Origin: a virus
Length of the DNA: 64,000 nucleotides
Virus record (IMG/VR): IMGVR_UViG_3300023110_001773
Coordinates: 101,638 to 165,637 of that record
Strand: one strand, 5' to 3'
The notes under the pieces: model-generated
The model's database searches: none
The model's input: the letters and a program-made list of their open reading frames with translations, nothing else
Told to the model about the DNA's origin: nothing
In this document: one piece after another, positions 1 to 10,157 of the stretch
Layout of the letters: every line of letters begins with the position of its first letter
How positions within the stretch are numbered: the stretch's first letter is position 1
Translations under genes and position numbers: made by a program

Positions 1-1919
1 TCTCCGTTTAAATCATAGAGAAGTAAATCGGCAACACCGTTGTTTCCGTTGGGATCATTATAGAAAAGAACTCTAGCATCTTTGAGATCACCTCCACGAA
101 GTTTTACATCATAAACAAAAATTCGGTGTACAGCACTAGCTGTTCCAATAGTTCCACCAATGTGTTTTACACTGCGAACTCTACACGTTCCGAGAACGGT
201 GGCAGGAGCAGAAGTAGAACCAAAAGAACCACTGCCATAATTGTTTGGATCACCGTCCCCAGTAGCAGCGTAAGCTGGACTTAGGTTCGGACTAACCCCA
301 TAGTGTCCAAGTTGTACTTGAGCGCCTTGTTCTAAGTTCCAATTACCAACAACTTCAACACAATCGAAAAAATTACCATAAGACAAAGAGACATCTAACG
401 CTTCTTGAATTTTTGTTGACGTTCCTTTTCTTATTTTGACATAATTGTTTTGTATGAACTCTCTGCGATACCCGTCAACATAAGCAATGCCTGGGGATAC
501 CTTAGCAACTACAAAGTTTGGATCGCCTGGGTCTGTTGCATCGGTTGCATAATGATATCCATCATTGTCAATTCTATAGGAGTCTCCACGGTATTGAAAA
601 ACAACACTTCCAGAAGTTGCAGTGCCTTCGGTGTGGGTTGGTGGAATTGTATGATCAGAGGTGCCATTACCATTGACTACCTCGTAGAGATTTCCATTGT
701 GGTTTACAAATGTTCCTCTAGCAAAAGACTCATCAGTGCTAAGGTTAAAAGTAACGCCCCTTACGGTTCTAAGGTGTTCGATGATTTCTAACGTGAATGG
801 ATTAATAACATAATCACCAGATTCTTCACTGGTTCTTCTAGCTAAAGTTTTTCCTAGTTCAGAAAGTTCTTTTAATTCTTCATTTAGTTTTTTCTGAAGT
901 CTTCCGTTTACAATTTTATAAACAGAAGTAAAATTTTCTGGAAATTCATAATAGGTAAATTCTACGGAACCACTTGTTACGGAACCAGAAAGATGTACTG
1001 GAGCTCCATCACTAGAAGGAGAAGTACCAGCAGAAGTAACCTCGTAAATATTTCCTTCGTAAGCAACATGGTCACCAAGTTTGTAGAAAGTACTATTAGC
1101 GTATTCACTACCAAAAGGAACCTTTGTAAGTGTGGTAGTAATTTTTGTTCTATCTGCGCCAGGTGCATTATAATTAAATGCGCCAGTAGCTGGATCAAGA
1201 AGAGTGCCATCGTCATCAGATGTTACAATTTCTTCGTTTAGAACTACACCCAGAAAGTAGTTGACTTTTGCTGTATATGGGTCTAATCTAATTTTCTGTG
1301 TTTCGTGTTTAATAAAACGACCTTGTGCATACAATACGCCTTCTGGCATACTGAAGTCCAAGATCATACCATAAAAGTTGTTTGTGAAACTGGTTAAATC
1401 AGTATCAGTATTTACAACAAATGTATCACCATTTCTATCAGAATTTGTACTTACAACAGTAAGGGTTTCTCCAGAATCAAATCTTTTATTGATACCGTCT
1501 CCCCTGAGTTCTTCGTTCCCCTTCACATACTGAAGGTAGATAACTTTTTTGTCGGTAACTTCTGTTTGAACGCCAGTTTTTACATCGTAGACAATCGCTT
1601 CTATACCAGTCGTAGAACCTACAAGTTTGTCACCAATATAATTTGCAAGAGTATCATTTGAGACCGTACTTCCGTTTGAGTCCGTATCGTTGATCTTCAC
1701 ATAATCAACAATTAGGGGTTCTGCCTCGCAACCACGAACAGCTGCACCATCTACAAATACATAATCAGCAAAATCTTTTATGGTTTCATAAAAATAATCT
1801 TGCATCTGTGTAAGTTCACGAGCCTGAACAGCAACGCCAGGCTTAAAGACAACTCGATTGAATTTTTTATTCGGATCGAAATCGTCATAATATGGAGATA
1901 CGTTTAGATTAATTGCCAT
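1..1919 (-). CDS. DUF4815-type virion structural protein, partial (C-terminus outside window)
   Basis: The frame is open from an ATG at 1919 to the window edge, about 639 codons, so the C-terminus is missing. The N-terminus reads MAINLNVSPYYDDFDP, then KFNRVVFKPGVAVQARELTQ. This is the start typical of DUF4815 structural proteins of T4-like cyanophages and pelagiphages. The rest is beta-rich with several GTVTSGSVEF-like repeats. It lies 9 bp after gene 8 in the same direction, the place where T4 has gp9 and gp10, so a role in the outer baseplate or fibre attachment is inferred. The family call rests on recalled N-terminal similarity; the function is not shown. Confidence 0.75.
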   Translation of the reverse strand, partial: MAINLNVSPYYDDFDPNKKFNRVVFKPGVAVQARELTQMQDYFYETIKDFADYVFVDGAAVRGCEAEPLIVDYVKINDTDSNGSTVSNDTLANYIGDKLVGSTTGIEAIVYDVKTGVQTEVTDKKVIYLQYVKGNEELRGDGINKRFDSGETLTVVSTNSDRNGDTFVVNTDTDLTSFTNNFYGMILDFSMPEGVLYAQGRFIKHETQKIRLDPYTAKVNYFLGVVLNEEIVTSDDDGTLLDPATGAFNYNAPGADRTKITTTLTKVPFGSEYANSTFYKLGDHVAYEGNIYEVTSAGTSPSSDGAPVHLSGSVTSGSVEFTYYEFPENFTSVYKIVNGRLQKKLNEELKELSELGKTLARRTSEESGDYVINPFTLEIIEHLRTVRGVTFNLSTDESFARGTFVNHNGNLYEVVNGNGTSDHTIPPTHTEGTATSGSVVFQYRGDSYRIDNDGYHYATDATDPGDPNFVVAKVSPGIAYVDGYRREFIQNNYVKIRKGTSTKIQEALDVSLSYGNFFDCVEVVGNWNLEQGAQVQLGHYGVSPNLSPAYAATGDGDPNNYGSGSFGSTSAPATVLGTCRVRSVKHIGGTIGTASAVHRIFVYDVKLRGGDLKDARVLFYNDPNGNNGVADLLLYDLNG

Positions 1920-1928
1920 CTTTTTTCC

Positions 1929-3536
1929 CTAGAACGTAAAAATTAATTTTACGGTTTCAACTTGATCCTCATCTCTGGTGATCGGTTTTCTGTTATCGAA
2001 GTATAGTAATTCACCAGAACTAGTATCTATTTCTGGTTGTGTGAGAGTATTACTATTTATAGTCAATCCAGAGATGTCCTTAGTAATATTTGTGAGAAGA
2101 TCAGAGTTTGATATTCCAGCAACCGTTTCCAAAAGATATACGGTATCATCTGTACCATCGGTATTTCCGTCTCTAACTTGAGTAACAACAAATTCCCCAT
2201 TACTTTCTGTAGATATAATATCATCTGGTTCATAACTAGTGGGGGCGTTTGTTCCAATAGTCCAGCAAGAACTACCAGTTGCTTCTGCAAACAGTGTAGT
2301 TGTATCGTACTGATAAATATTTTTTAACAGACCAACCTGCCTGTAATCATTGCCAGTTACTAAGTCTTGTGAATCATTATCAAATGAAACGGTAATACCT
2401 ACTCTTCTAGCAAACAATTCTTGTTGTGGATTTGCACCGTGACCAGCCCAAGGAGAAATTATTATTCTGAAGGATGCTCCACTACCTCCGCCAGAAACCT
2501 GATTTAAAACAACATTTGCTTTCGTATATCCGCTGCCTGGATTCGTAATAGAAACAGACTCTACATTTCCGTTTGAGTTTATAAAAATAGAAGCATCGGC
2601 ACCTTCGCCATCTCCTTCGATGGTAATAGTAGTATCTCCGTTTACATAATCAGAACCAAGATCAGTAATTAATATATTGTCAATTGTTCCACCAACTGCT
2701 GTGCTTTCTACAGCGGTCTGCAAGGTGGGACTTTCTGTTGACCCCAAATTAGCATCAGCCCTTGCAATGCTAGTATACCCACCGCCGGTTAGAACAACGT
2801 CAGCAAAACTATATCCATACCCACCATTGGTAATATTTATTGCACTAACAGCACCACCAGAAACGGTTGCAGTAGCTACTGCACCAACACCATCTCCCTG
2901 TATGGTAACAATAGGAGAAGAAGTATATCCAGTTCCACCATTGCTTATAGTTATAGAATCTATCTCACCATTGATATCAAATGATGGTTCTCCAGACCCA
3001 GATACTTTTCTAACTGGCATGTAATTGTCCGATAGAAATTTAGTTCTGTCGGAAGAACCGATTTGAAACATAAATTTCCACTTATAACCATCAATAGATT
3101 CAAATATTTCTGTACCTGTTCCATCTGGTTTTACTGTACTAGCAGTGTTGGAATTATTATCCATACACTTATAGACATTATAATCATCTGTAAGCACATA
3201 AAAATTTGCATCTTGTAGATTGTCAGCACCAGAATTACTAAGATTTTCTGGACTTAGTGCATCGTCATACTTATCATAAACCGTGCCACTTACCCAATCT
3301 ATTCTTCTAGCAAGCATGGCTACATCGGCGTTTTGGACTTTCTTTACAAAAAGAATGTCACGCCTAAACTGAGAAATATCAACCCGATTATCATAAGATG
3401 TGTCGGGTGATGTATCTGTTGTCCAAGTTTGAGTACGAGAGGCCGCTAGATAATATCTATCATTTCCGTTGTAGATATCTCTATAAAACGACCTAGCTTG
3501 TTGTACCCTAGCTTGGTCTCGTATTAATATAGCCAT
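1929..3536 (-). CDS. gp8: baseplate wedge protein gp8, with beta-repeat insertion
   Basis: The 535-residue product matches T4 gp8 at both ends. The N-terminal part has FYRDIYNG, an aromatic W-T-T-D segment, VYKCMDN and DGYKWKFMFQI, which match the T4 FYNSIGSG, VYRCLD and DGYVWEYLFEI. The C-terminus GELLYFDNRKPI ending in IFTF matches T4 GEMIYMENRPPI ending in LFTF. T4 gp8 has 334 residues. The extra length is a run of glycine-rich beta repeats at about residues 190-365 (GGTGYTSSP, GGYGYSFA, GSDYVNGD, GSGYTKAN). gp8 is part of the baseplate wedge. The Shine-Dalgarno AGGAG lies 7 nt upstream, inside a hairpin with the end of the preceding gene. Confidence 0.85.
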   Translation of the reverse strand: MAILIRDQARVQQARSFYRDIYNGNDRYYLAASRTQTWTTDTSPDTSYDNRVDISQFRRDILFVKKVQNADVAMLARRIDWVSGTVYDKYDDALSPENLSNSGADNLQDANFYVLTDDYNVYKCMDNNSNTASTVKPDGTGTEIFESIDGYKWKFMFQIGSSDRTKFLSDNYMPVRKVSGSGEPSFDINGEIDSITISNGGTGYTSSPIVTIQGDGVGAVATATVSGGAVSAINITNGGYGYSFADVVLTGGGYTSIARADANLGSTESPTLQTAVESTAVGGTIDNILITDLGSDYVNGDTTITIEGDGEGADASIFINSNGNVESVSITNPGSGYTKANVVLNQVSGGGSGASFRIIISPWAGHGANPQQELFARRVGITVSFDNDSQDLVTGNDYRQVGLLKNIYQYDTTTLFAEATGSSCWTIGTNAPTSYEPDDIISTESNGEFVVTQVRDGNTDGTDDTVYLLETVAGISNSDLLTNITKDISGLTINSNTLTQPEIDTSSGELLYFDNRKPITRDEDQVETVKLIFTF

Positions 3537-3543
3537 TAGGCAA

Positions 3544-3566
3544 ACTCCTAATTAATTATTAGGAGT
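3544..3566 (-). promoter_or_regulatory. hairpin sequestering the gene 8 ribosome binding site
   Basis: A perfect 9-bp inverted repeat (ACTCCTAAT / ATTAGGAGT, 5-nt loop) spans the stop codon of the upstream gene and the AGGAG Shine-Dalgarno of gene 8. Ribosomes finishing the upstream gene would open it, which suggests translational coupling. No T-run follows on the minus strand, so it does not look like a terminator. Confidence 0.55.
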
Positions 3567-4008
3567 CGCTTACGGTCAGCGTCCAAGTAATTTTTAACGT
3601 ATCCGCCGCTGCTTTATTCACAACTGAAAATACCGTCCGGCAAAGAAGAGTACCGCCAGTAGAGTTGTTCAAGATACCAGCTTCAACAACAGCACCAGTA
3701 CCAGTGCCAGCAGGAAAATCTCCAACATAGGTTACTGCATTACTCGTAACTGTGGTGGACGTAAGTGTAACCCGACCAAGTTCACCACCAAGAGCAGTGT
3801 CGCCAGATGCGGCAGCAGTGGTGTCTGAACCAATAGCCATGTGAGACATAGCAGTGGCGGTTGCATCTTTCATACGAGATGCGATATAGTCAAGACCATC
3901 AGCAACAACAACGTTGGTTGTGTCTTGAGTGTGAATCAGGTTTCCGTCCTTATCGAACTGTTCGATAGTGAGTTTACCCTTTGCATTAAAGGCACTAGAT
4001 TGTAACAT
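3559..4008 (-). CDS. small virion structural protein candidate between gp7 and gp8
   Basis: The product has 149 residues and is rich in Thr, Ala and Gly. It has an N-terminal beta-hairpin-like segment (GKLTIEQFDKDGNL) and a C-terminus ending ITWTLTVSDS. It has no signal peptide or membrane segment. An exact late promoter sits 41 bp upstream, and a good Shine-Dalgarno (AAAGGAG) precedes the ATG. Its place inside the baseplate operon and its composition suggest a tail or fibre component. I do not recognise a T4 homolog. It ends inside the hairpin that covers the gene 8 ribosome binding site. Confidence 0.7.
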   Translation of the reverse strand: MLQSSAFNAKGKLTIEQFDKDGNLIHTQDTTNVVVADGLDYIASRMKDATATAMSHMAIGSDTTAAASGDTALGGELGRVTLTSTTVTSNAVTYVGDFPAGTGTGAVVEAGILNNSTGGTLLCRTVFSVVNKAAADTLKITWTLTVSDS

Positions 4009-4048
4009 GTTTGTTCTCCTTTGGGATTTTGTTTTGCCTTGATTTACT

Positions 4049-4056
4049 TATTTATA
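4049..4056 (-). promoter_or_regulatory. T4-type late promoter
   Basis: Exact TATAAATA on the minus strand, in the 55-bp gap between the gp7-like gene and the 149-residue structural gene. Start of transcription would leave a leader of about 35 nt containing the Shine-Dalgarno AAAGGAG. Confidence 0.75.
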
Positions 4057-4063
4057 AAACTTT

Positions 4064-7000
4064 TTAAAAGTTTACTACAGTATCCGCCACATAATCTTCC
4101 GCAAAATATGTTAAGTCTACTGTGAATGATTGTGATATGAGACTACCCTCATCATCAACATTAAATATATCCGACTTCGTATTTGTAGATTCAAATGCAG
4201 TCAAATCATTTAATCCAATGGTGTCAGTCGATAAAGTTGTAATATCAAAGTTGTTTATCGAATCTCCAGCAGAGAAAGTTTGTGCTGGAATGACTCCAAT
4301 ATTTAGTCCATCGATTGTATCCGCAGTAGAGAATGCGTCAGATAAAGTTGGTTGAGCCTCTATAGAAACTGTTTGAAGAACTCTTAGAGAATCGGACTGG
4401 ATGGTGGTTATATCAAATGATGTTGAATCATCTACGTCAAAAGTATCTGTCAAATTCTTTCCAAACGATTCTATGGACAAGTCTTGTATAACAGCAACTC
4501 TATTTTCTTGTAATTTTTCTTTGAAAAGTTCAACCGCATCATCTTCCATCGTAACGGAATCATCTACTAGTCTTCCTCTTTCAAAGAGAATAGATGTGTC
4601 ATCCAACTCTACAGAATCAGATGGATTTCTAAAGAATACGAAAGACAGAACAAGCGAATCATCGATTAGAATCGTCTCCCCACTTGGAAGGGTTCTTCTT
4701 ACATAATCGTCATCTGGATTGGCATGCTGGAAGAAGTAGGGATCGCCAAGCGCTGTGCCGTCAGAAGTAGCATAGAGAGTATCTACTGCACTGGCGCCTC
4801 CCGTGACTTCAATCTCAACATTCAACGAGGTAATTACATCGTTAATTTGGAATAGTTCTGTTCCTCTCTCTGGGTCTTGATTAAGGAACTGTACATAATC
4901 CTCCAAGAAATAGTCTGTTGCATATCCACCAACGTTGGTGGAATCGAACACCATTTCAATATCTTTATAAGGATTTCCTAGTAACACATAATCTTCTAAG
5001 AAGTAGTCACCAGTTTGAAGTCTCTCCACATAGTCATCATTTTCATTTGGATATCTAAAGAAGTATGGATCACCAAGCGTTGAACCATCAGAAGTAGCAT
5101 AGAAGTTTTCTACTTCTGTACCCTGAAAGGTATATGGCCCAAACTCTGAGTTAGCTCCAACGCCATCTGATCTGACAGCATGTATATCCAGTTTATTAAC
5201 AACACTTGCAATATTTTGTCTATCAGCAAAACCATCGCCTGGGAATATGGACTCTATGACATCGTTCTTAGAAAAATCCCTAGTAACATCTTCGTCAGAA
5301 ATTAATACCGTTTCAATATCTGGATACTTGAAGAACATGTAGACATCTGTTTCGACATTAAAATTGCCAGAGAGATCAACAGATTGTCTTATTTGTAAAT
5401 TACCAAAAAGTCCAAATCCAATTGGGTGAGCAGCTCTTCTTACATAATCATTCCACTCTGATTGTGGTCTTTCGCTTTCAATTTCATAAGAGAAGTTTTG
5501 ATAAATTCTATTATCAAACAATCTGTTTGCATCCGATAAGAAACTTCCTGCGTCTTCGTATACTCCAGCAAGTAGTGCATTAAATCCAGTTGTTAAATCA
5601 ATAACACAAGTATTGCCAGTATTCGAAGTAATATTGAATTGGAAGTCGGCACGGAAGAATCCAACACCAACTGCGATAATATCAAAAGCAGATGGATATC
5701 CATTGGAGTCAACTTTTGATATTTTGATATATCCTTTATTATCAATGCCAGTTAAAGTATAATCTTCAGCAAAATAATCAATAGCATAGACACCAAGAAT
5801 GTCTCCAGTCTCGGAAATTTTAAATGTTTGTCCTACTTTAAAACCACCGTTGGTTGTAGAAGAACCTTCTGCAATAGAATTAAATGATGCAGAATTAAGA
5901 ACTCTGGATGGATAGGCTCGAATATTAAAGAACCCAGACTCCCCCTCAAGAGTAATATAAGTTAAAATAGAAGCAACATTTATTGCTAAATCTGGTCTGT
6001 TGTTATATCCTCTACCCTGTTGATTAGCAACAAAGACAGTTGAAGTAATTGTACCATCTGTTAGTCGAGTATCAATTACTGCATTAGAAGAAATGGTGTC
6101 TAAAGAATTTGGTCGTATTGTAACACTTGGGTTTGCACTAAATCCAGTACCGCCATCCAAAATTAAAACATTATCAATCTTACCAGAAGATATTTGATCT
6201 ACTTTAAATTTTACAGATGGCGTACCACTTCCACCAAAAAATGTGGTGGGTATTTCAATTATTTCGTTTGGTTGAAAGTTGGTTCCATTATCGACCACAG
6301 TAATATTGGAAACAGAATTTCCAGAAATAACAACAGTGAATTCTCCTCCAGAACTATCCGTTGTTTTGTGCGAATCAAAACTTACAAATCTAAATTTAGA
6401 AGTCCCATTTAGTTCATCACCAGATTCATGTGTTGGGCCAGTACCAACAGAATCGGTGGTTCCTTCGTTCACCGTGACGTATATTTTTGAGTTTGCTTTT
6501 ACATATGTGCCGACTTCATACACGGTATTGTTAGTATATTCAACATCAAGATAACTTTCATAGTCTGCATCGGTTACAGTGTAAATCCCGTCTACAACAG
6601 AAGAACTGGGGTTTTCAAATGATCCATTAGAACCAGTACCAGTTATTGTAGATATTTCGCCAGATACATAAGCTAGCAGTTGTTCGTCATATCCAGATTG
6701 ACCTACTCCAGGCCCAACGATATCGAAAGTGGCGGGAAGATCAAGAGTCAATTCATATACTTGTGGGGAAGTATATGATATCTTTTTAACTCGCTGAACA
6801 GTAGTAGTTTTTTTATAGTAATTTGTTGCGGCGCCTTCGGATACAGCATAATGAATGTCAATTCTTTTTCCCTGCAAATCATCTACATTTGGGACTTGAG
6901 CCTCATAAACCTTTACGACATAATCTTGTCTCCATCTGTTTGAGGACGGCCTTAAAACAAATTGTCCAGAATTTCTTAAAGAAACATTTTCATTATACAA

Positions 7001-7927
7001 AACTTTGAAAAGGTATTTCGTAGCTTCCACACTACCCTTAGCAGTGTAGAAACTATTAATATCTTTTATTACTCTTGATAATTTCGCTGCTTGATTTAAT
7101 GGAAAGTCTTTAGCATAATCATGGAAAAATTCTCTGATAAAATTATCATCAGTGTTTATACTTCCATCATCATTAAAATCAACATCGAGTTTTGATAAAA
7201 AATCTTGGAGTACTTTTAACGGGCCGTGTTTAGTATTGTCAATTGAGTTCGTTTGTTCCATGAACTCATAATATTTTTCAAACAGAGTTTTGAAGAGGGG
7301 AAACTCTTCTTGTAATACTTCTGGAATTTGTTCGCCAACAAATGGAGATATTTTTGGTTGAGCATAAACATAGTTTTTAAAAACTTTATCAATTTCTGTA
7401 CTAAATGTAGCTCCTGATCCATTATTGATTTTTACAATAGATGCAATAATTTCTGGATCATCTTCCATCCCACCCATCTCAATTGGGTCGATAGTAATCC
7501 TATCTCCTTCTCTGTATAGTGCATTACCATCATCATTGGTTGAAAAAGTAGAGTAACCAAATTCGTCAACAGTTATGTTTACTGTCAACCCAGAACCGTC
7601 AGCAGAATCAGTAGTGGTTGGAATGCCGATATATGTACCAGCATCAATTTCAGTGCTGGGATCAGATATCAGAGAGTAATCAGTAGGAAATCCGACAACA
7701 TAGGGGACTGGTGCTTCGATGTACCCATCACCGTCCTCTATAATATTAACTTCAGTAATACTTCCCCCAGTAACAACTACCTCTGCAACAGCTTGAACAG
7801 GTTCATCGTTGCTGCGATCTGGAGGAGGAATGATAAGTGTTGGGGGTTCAGAATATCCTGAGCCAGATGTTACAACAAATATCTCTTTGATGTATTCCTT
7901 AAATGTAGGGACTGTATGATTACTCAT
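4064..7927 (-). CDS. gp7: large baseplate wedge protein, gp7 by position
   Basis: The product has 1287 residues; T4 gp7 has 1032. It lies between gene 6 (8-bp overlap) and gene 8, exactly as in T4. At about residues 195-345 there is a helical, conserved-looking segment with FPLFKTLFEKYYEFMEQ, then KVLQDFLSKLDVDF and SFYTAKGSVEATKYLFKVLY. The remainder is beta-rich with recurrent SGSGYSEPP-like, GGTGFSANP and GRGYNNRPD turns of the same type as in gp8. Near the C-terminus a YF(A/L)EDYV motif recurs. The gp7 name rests on gene order and size; direct residue similarity to T4 gp7 is not something I can see by eye. Confidence 0.65.
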   Translation of the reverse strand: MSNHTVPTFKEYIKEIFVVTSGSGYSEPPTLIIPPPDRSNDEPVQAVAEVVVTGGSITEVNIIEDGDGYIEAPVPYVVGFPTDYSLISDPSTEIDAGTYIGIPTTTDSADGSGLTVNITVDEFGYSTFSTNDDGNALYREGDRITIDPIEMGGMEDDPEIIASIVKINNGSGATFSTEIDKVFKNYVYAQPKISPFVGEQIPEVLQEEFPLFKTLFEKYYEFMEQTNSIDNTKHGPLKVLQDFLSKLDVDFNDDGSINTDDNFIREFFHDYAKDFPLNQAAKLSRVIKDINSFYTAKGSVEATKYLFKVLYNENVSLRNSGQFVLRPSSNRWRQDYVVKVYEAQVPNVDDLQGKRIDIHYAVSEGAATNYYKKTTTVQRVKKISYTSPQVYELTLDLPATFDIVGPGVGQSGYDEQLLAYVSGEISTITGTGSNGSFENPSSSVVDGIYTVTDADYESYLDVEYTNNTVYEVGTYVKANSKIYVTVNEGTTDSVGTGPTHESGDELNGTSKFRFVSFDSHKTTDSSGGEFTVVISGNSVSNITVVDNGTNFQPNEIIEIPTTFFGGSGTPSVKFKVDQISSGKIDNVLILDGGTGFSANPSVTIRPNSLDTISSNAVIDTRLTDGTITSTVFVANQQGRGYNNRPDLAINVASILTYITLEGESGFFNIRAYPSRVLNSASFNSIAEGSSTTNGGFKVGQTFKISETGDILGVYAIDYFAEDYTLTGIDNKGYIKISKVDSNGYPSAFDIIAVGVGFFRADFQFNITSNTGNTCVIDLTTGFNALLAGVYEDAGSFLSDANRLFDNRIYQNFSYEIESERPQSEWNDYVRRAAHPIGFGLFGNLQIRQSVDLSGNFNVETDVYMFFKYPDIETVLISDEDVTRDFSKNDVIESIFPGDGFADRQNIASVVNKLDIHAVRSDGVGANSEFGPYTFQGTEVENFYATSDGSTLGDPYFFRYPNENDDYVERLQTGDYFLEDYVLLGNPYKDIEMVFDSTNVGGYATDYFLEDYVQFLNQDPERGTELFQINDVITSLNVEIEVTGGASAVDTLYATSDGTALGDPYFFQHANPDDDYVRRTLPSGETILIDDSLVLSFVFFRNPSDSVELDDTSILFERGRLVDDSVTMEDDAVELFKEKLQENRVAVIQDLSIESFGKNLTDTFDVDDSTSFDITTIQSDSLRVLQTVSIEAQPTLSDAFSTADTIDGLNIGVIPAQTFSAGDSINNFDITTLSTDTIGLNDLTAFESTNTKSDIFNVDDEGSLISQSFTVDLTYFAEDYVADTVVNF

Positions 7928-9833
7928 CGCTTACTCTTGGAACCATTGTTACGTTCAAACCTTTGCGAATATTATTTACAACATCTTCGGCAGCATCATC
8001 TAGTTGAAGGATGATGTTTCTCGCTGGTTGTGCAAAAACAGCATAATCCGCTTCCTCTGTTGTTCTAACAAGAATATCGGTAGAGATATTTTTAGAAGAT
8101 TCGTGTGGAGTAGAGACAACTCTGAAAATACTATTTCCAGCACCACTAATTGAGTCTATTCTCAAATCAACTATATCAAGTGCTCCAGTATCATAGTCAA
8201 TAGTCCCAACATTTTTGTCTACAATTTCGCCCCTTATTTTTGTTTTCAATTGCAGTATACCCCTACCACTGTACACTGGTGCGATAACATCTGGGTTTGG
8301 TTTGTCGCACAAAAATACTTCTACTTTAGAACCGTTTAAATCAGCAGTAAAATAATTTGATCTGATAGACAGAGGTAAAATTTTGTTATTAAATTTTGGT
8401 TCATATCTCGCAACACCACCTAAGACTGGATTCAATTTCTTAATCAATCTCATTTCAATTCCAGTTGCAACGATAGATTCTGAAATAGCATCGATATCTT
8501 TTGTTAATCTAGAATAATAAAAATTCTTTTTTAGAGCATTTACGTTCGTCTCAAAATGATTTTCTGTTCTTTGAACAATTAGTGACTTCAAAGAATCCGA
8601 TGACAACGTGGTTAATTTTTGGTCGTATGTAACGCTCGCATTGATACCAATATAAACATACTCTGGATCAACAAATTCTGGTGTCAGTCCAATAGGCATT
8701 CTATCATTAAGAACAGAATTTCTTATATTTTTTTTATCGTCTTCAGTGATAACAAAATTATCTTGCGGCTGCATAGAAATAAAAACCTTTCCATAAATGG
8801 GTGGGATATTATCTTCTCCGCCCCAAACGGCAACCGATTTAATATTTGGATTAGACTGTTTTATGGTAGATTCGTAGTCAGTTTTAGTTATTGTTCTACC
8901 CTTAGAAGCATTAAATCTTGGTGCATTGAATCGAATACTATCGGCTGTTTCTGCGGCAAATCCACCAGCAGATGCAGAAATAAGTTCACTACTTACACTT
9001 TCGCCAACGGCAGAAATTGCAGACGGGTAATTAAAAACTCTAGCACCATTTCCGTCTGCACCATTTGACACAACATAATCAACGATTACAATGTTTCCAA
9101 CTTCTAATGATTTGCCAAGAACATCATCACCAAAAACGATTTGATAGTGTCCATCAGTTCTTTCATCTAAATAGAAAACTTTAGATGTAGATGTGACATC
9201 CAAAACATTGTCAACGATGTTGAAGGTTTCTGTAGATGCGTTGCGAGTAGAAGTCTGAACTTTGACCCTGATTGTCGTGGTGTCGATGTTATCATTTTCA
9301 AGAACAATTGGGCCAGAAGTAGTGGTGTTAGTAATAATCTGAGAAGTTGTGGTTCTAGTTCCTTCCACCAACCGTATGTTTTCAAATCTAAAAGCAGATA
9401 CCCCATCGACAACACTCTTGGTCACCGTATAATCATCTTGGGGGACAAACGATCTACTTTTTCCATTCACTGTGCTGGAAAATACACTGTCTCTTGGCAA
9501 CTGTAATGTACTACTTGTATAAGAAGCCGGGGGTCGAACAGTAAGATTAATTGTTGCTACGGAAGACCTAGTTGACCTTGGAGTATAACCCATAGTCTTA
9601 GCAATAGATACTACAGAATTTCTTCTTACAGCAGAATCAAGAAATGCCTCGTTTGCCACCATGTGGGCCAACACTGCATTATAATGTGTATTATAAGCAA
9701 GTAGGTCTACCAAAGTAGATAGACCAGAAGCTTCAAAACTATAATCAGAAAACTCGTCCTGATTTTGCAAAAAGACTCTTAGATTCTCTCTAATGTCAGC
9801 ATAGTCTAATTCGGTGACATTTTTAACTGGCAT
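7920..9833 (-). CDS. gp6: baseplate wedge protein gp6
   Basis: The product has 637 residues, close to the 660 of T4 gp6. The N-terminal segment FEASGLSTLVDLLAYNTHYN, followed by VANEAFLDSAVRRNSVVSIAKTMGY, is typical of gp6/gpJ-type wedge proteins that form the inner ring of the baseplate. It starts 13 bp after the PAAR gene and overlaps the gp7-like gene by 8 bp. The start ATG has AGGA 9-10 nt upstream. Position in the 25-PAAR-6-7-8 string supports the call. Confidence 0.88.
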   Translation of the reverse strand: MPVKNVTELDYADIRENLRVFLQNQDEFSDYSFEASGLSTLVDLLAYNTHYNAVLAHMVANEAFLDSAVRRNSVVSIAKTMGYTPRSTRSSVATINLTVRPPASYTSSTLQLPRDSVFSSTVNGKSRSFVPQDDYTVTKSVVDGVSAFRFENIRLVEGTRTTTSQIITNTTTSGPIVLENDNIDTTTIRVKVQTSTRNASTETFNIVDNVLDVTSTSKVFYLDERTDGHYQIVFGDDVLGKSLEVGNIVIVDYVVSNGADGNGARVFNYPSAISAVGESVSSELISASAGGFAAETADSIRFNAPRFNASKGRTITKTDYESTIKQSNPNIKSVAVWGGEDNIPPIYGKVFISMQPQDNFVITEDDKKNIRNSVLNDRMPIGLTPEFVDPEYVYIGINASVTYDQKLTTLSSDSLKSLIVQRTENHFETNVNALKKNFYYSRLTKDIDAISESIVATGIEMRLIKKLNPVLGGVARYEPKFNNKILPLSIRSNYFTADLNGSKVEVFLCDKPNPDVIAPVYSGRGILQLKTKIRGEIVDKNVGTIDYDTGALDIVDLRIDSISGAGNSIFRVVSTPHESSKNISTDILVRTTEEADYAVFAQPARNIILQLDDAAEDVVNNIRKGLNVTMVPRVSDE

Positions 9834-9845
9834 TTTTTTATCCTA

Positions 9846-10157
9846 TTAAATTATACTTACTGTTGGACTTAGAGTTTTCGGCGGCGGGCCAGAATCAATT
9901 CCTCCGCCGCATGTAGCTGTTGTTGTTGCTATTGCAACTCTAAGTCCAGCGATAGTGACTGTTGCTTTTGCACATGTAGACGGATCAATTGTTATTGTCC
10001 CTGTGTGACTACCGTGTGGTGCAACAACACTGCCTTCTAGAATTGGAACAGAACCACTTATTGTGACCCCCGCAGCTGCAGCTGCTGGGTTTGGTGTAAT
10101 TGCCGCAACACCCTGTCCATCTTTTATAACACCAGGCGCAACCCAAACAAATGACAT
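9846..10157 (-). CDS. PAAR-type spike tip protein
   Basis: The product has 103 residues and is Gly/Ala/Thr-rich. It starts MSFVWVAPGVIKDGQGVA and carries a central VAPHGSHTG and two cysteines (about residues 63 and 85), consistent with a zinc-holding PAAR cone like T4 gp5.4. Such proteins cap the membrane-piercing needle. It sits directly after gene 25 (start and stop share one base) and before gene 6, in the same operon as the gp5 needle. PAAR repeats are short, so the call rests on composition, His/Cys placement and context. Confidence 0.65.
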   Translation of the reverse strand: MSFVWVAPGVIKDGQGVAAITPNPAAAAAGVTISGSVPILEGSVVAPHGSHTGTITIDPSTCAKATVTIAGLRVAIATTTATCGGGIDSGPPPKTLSPTVSII

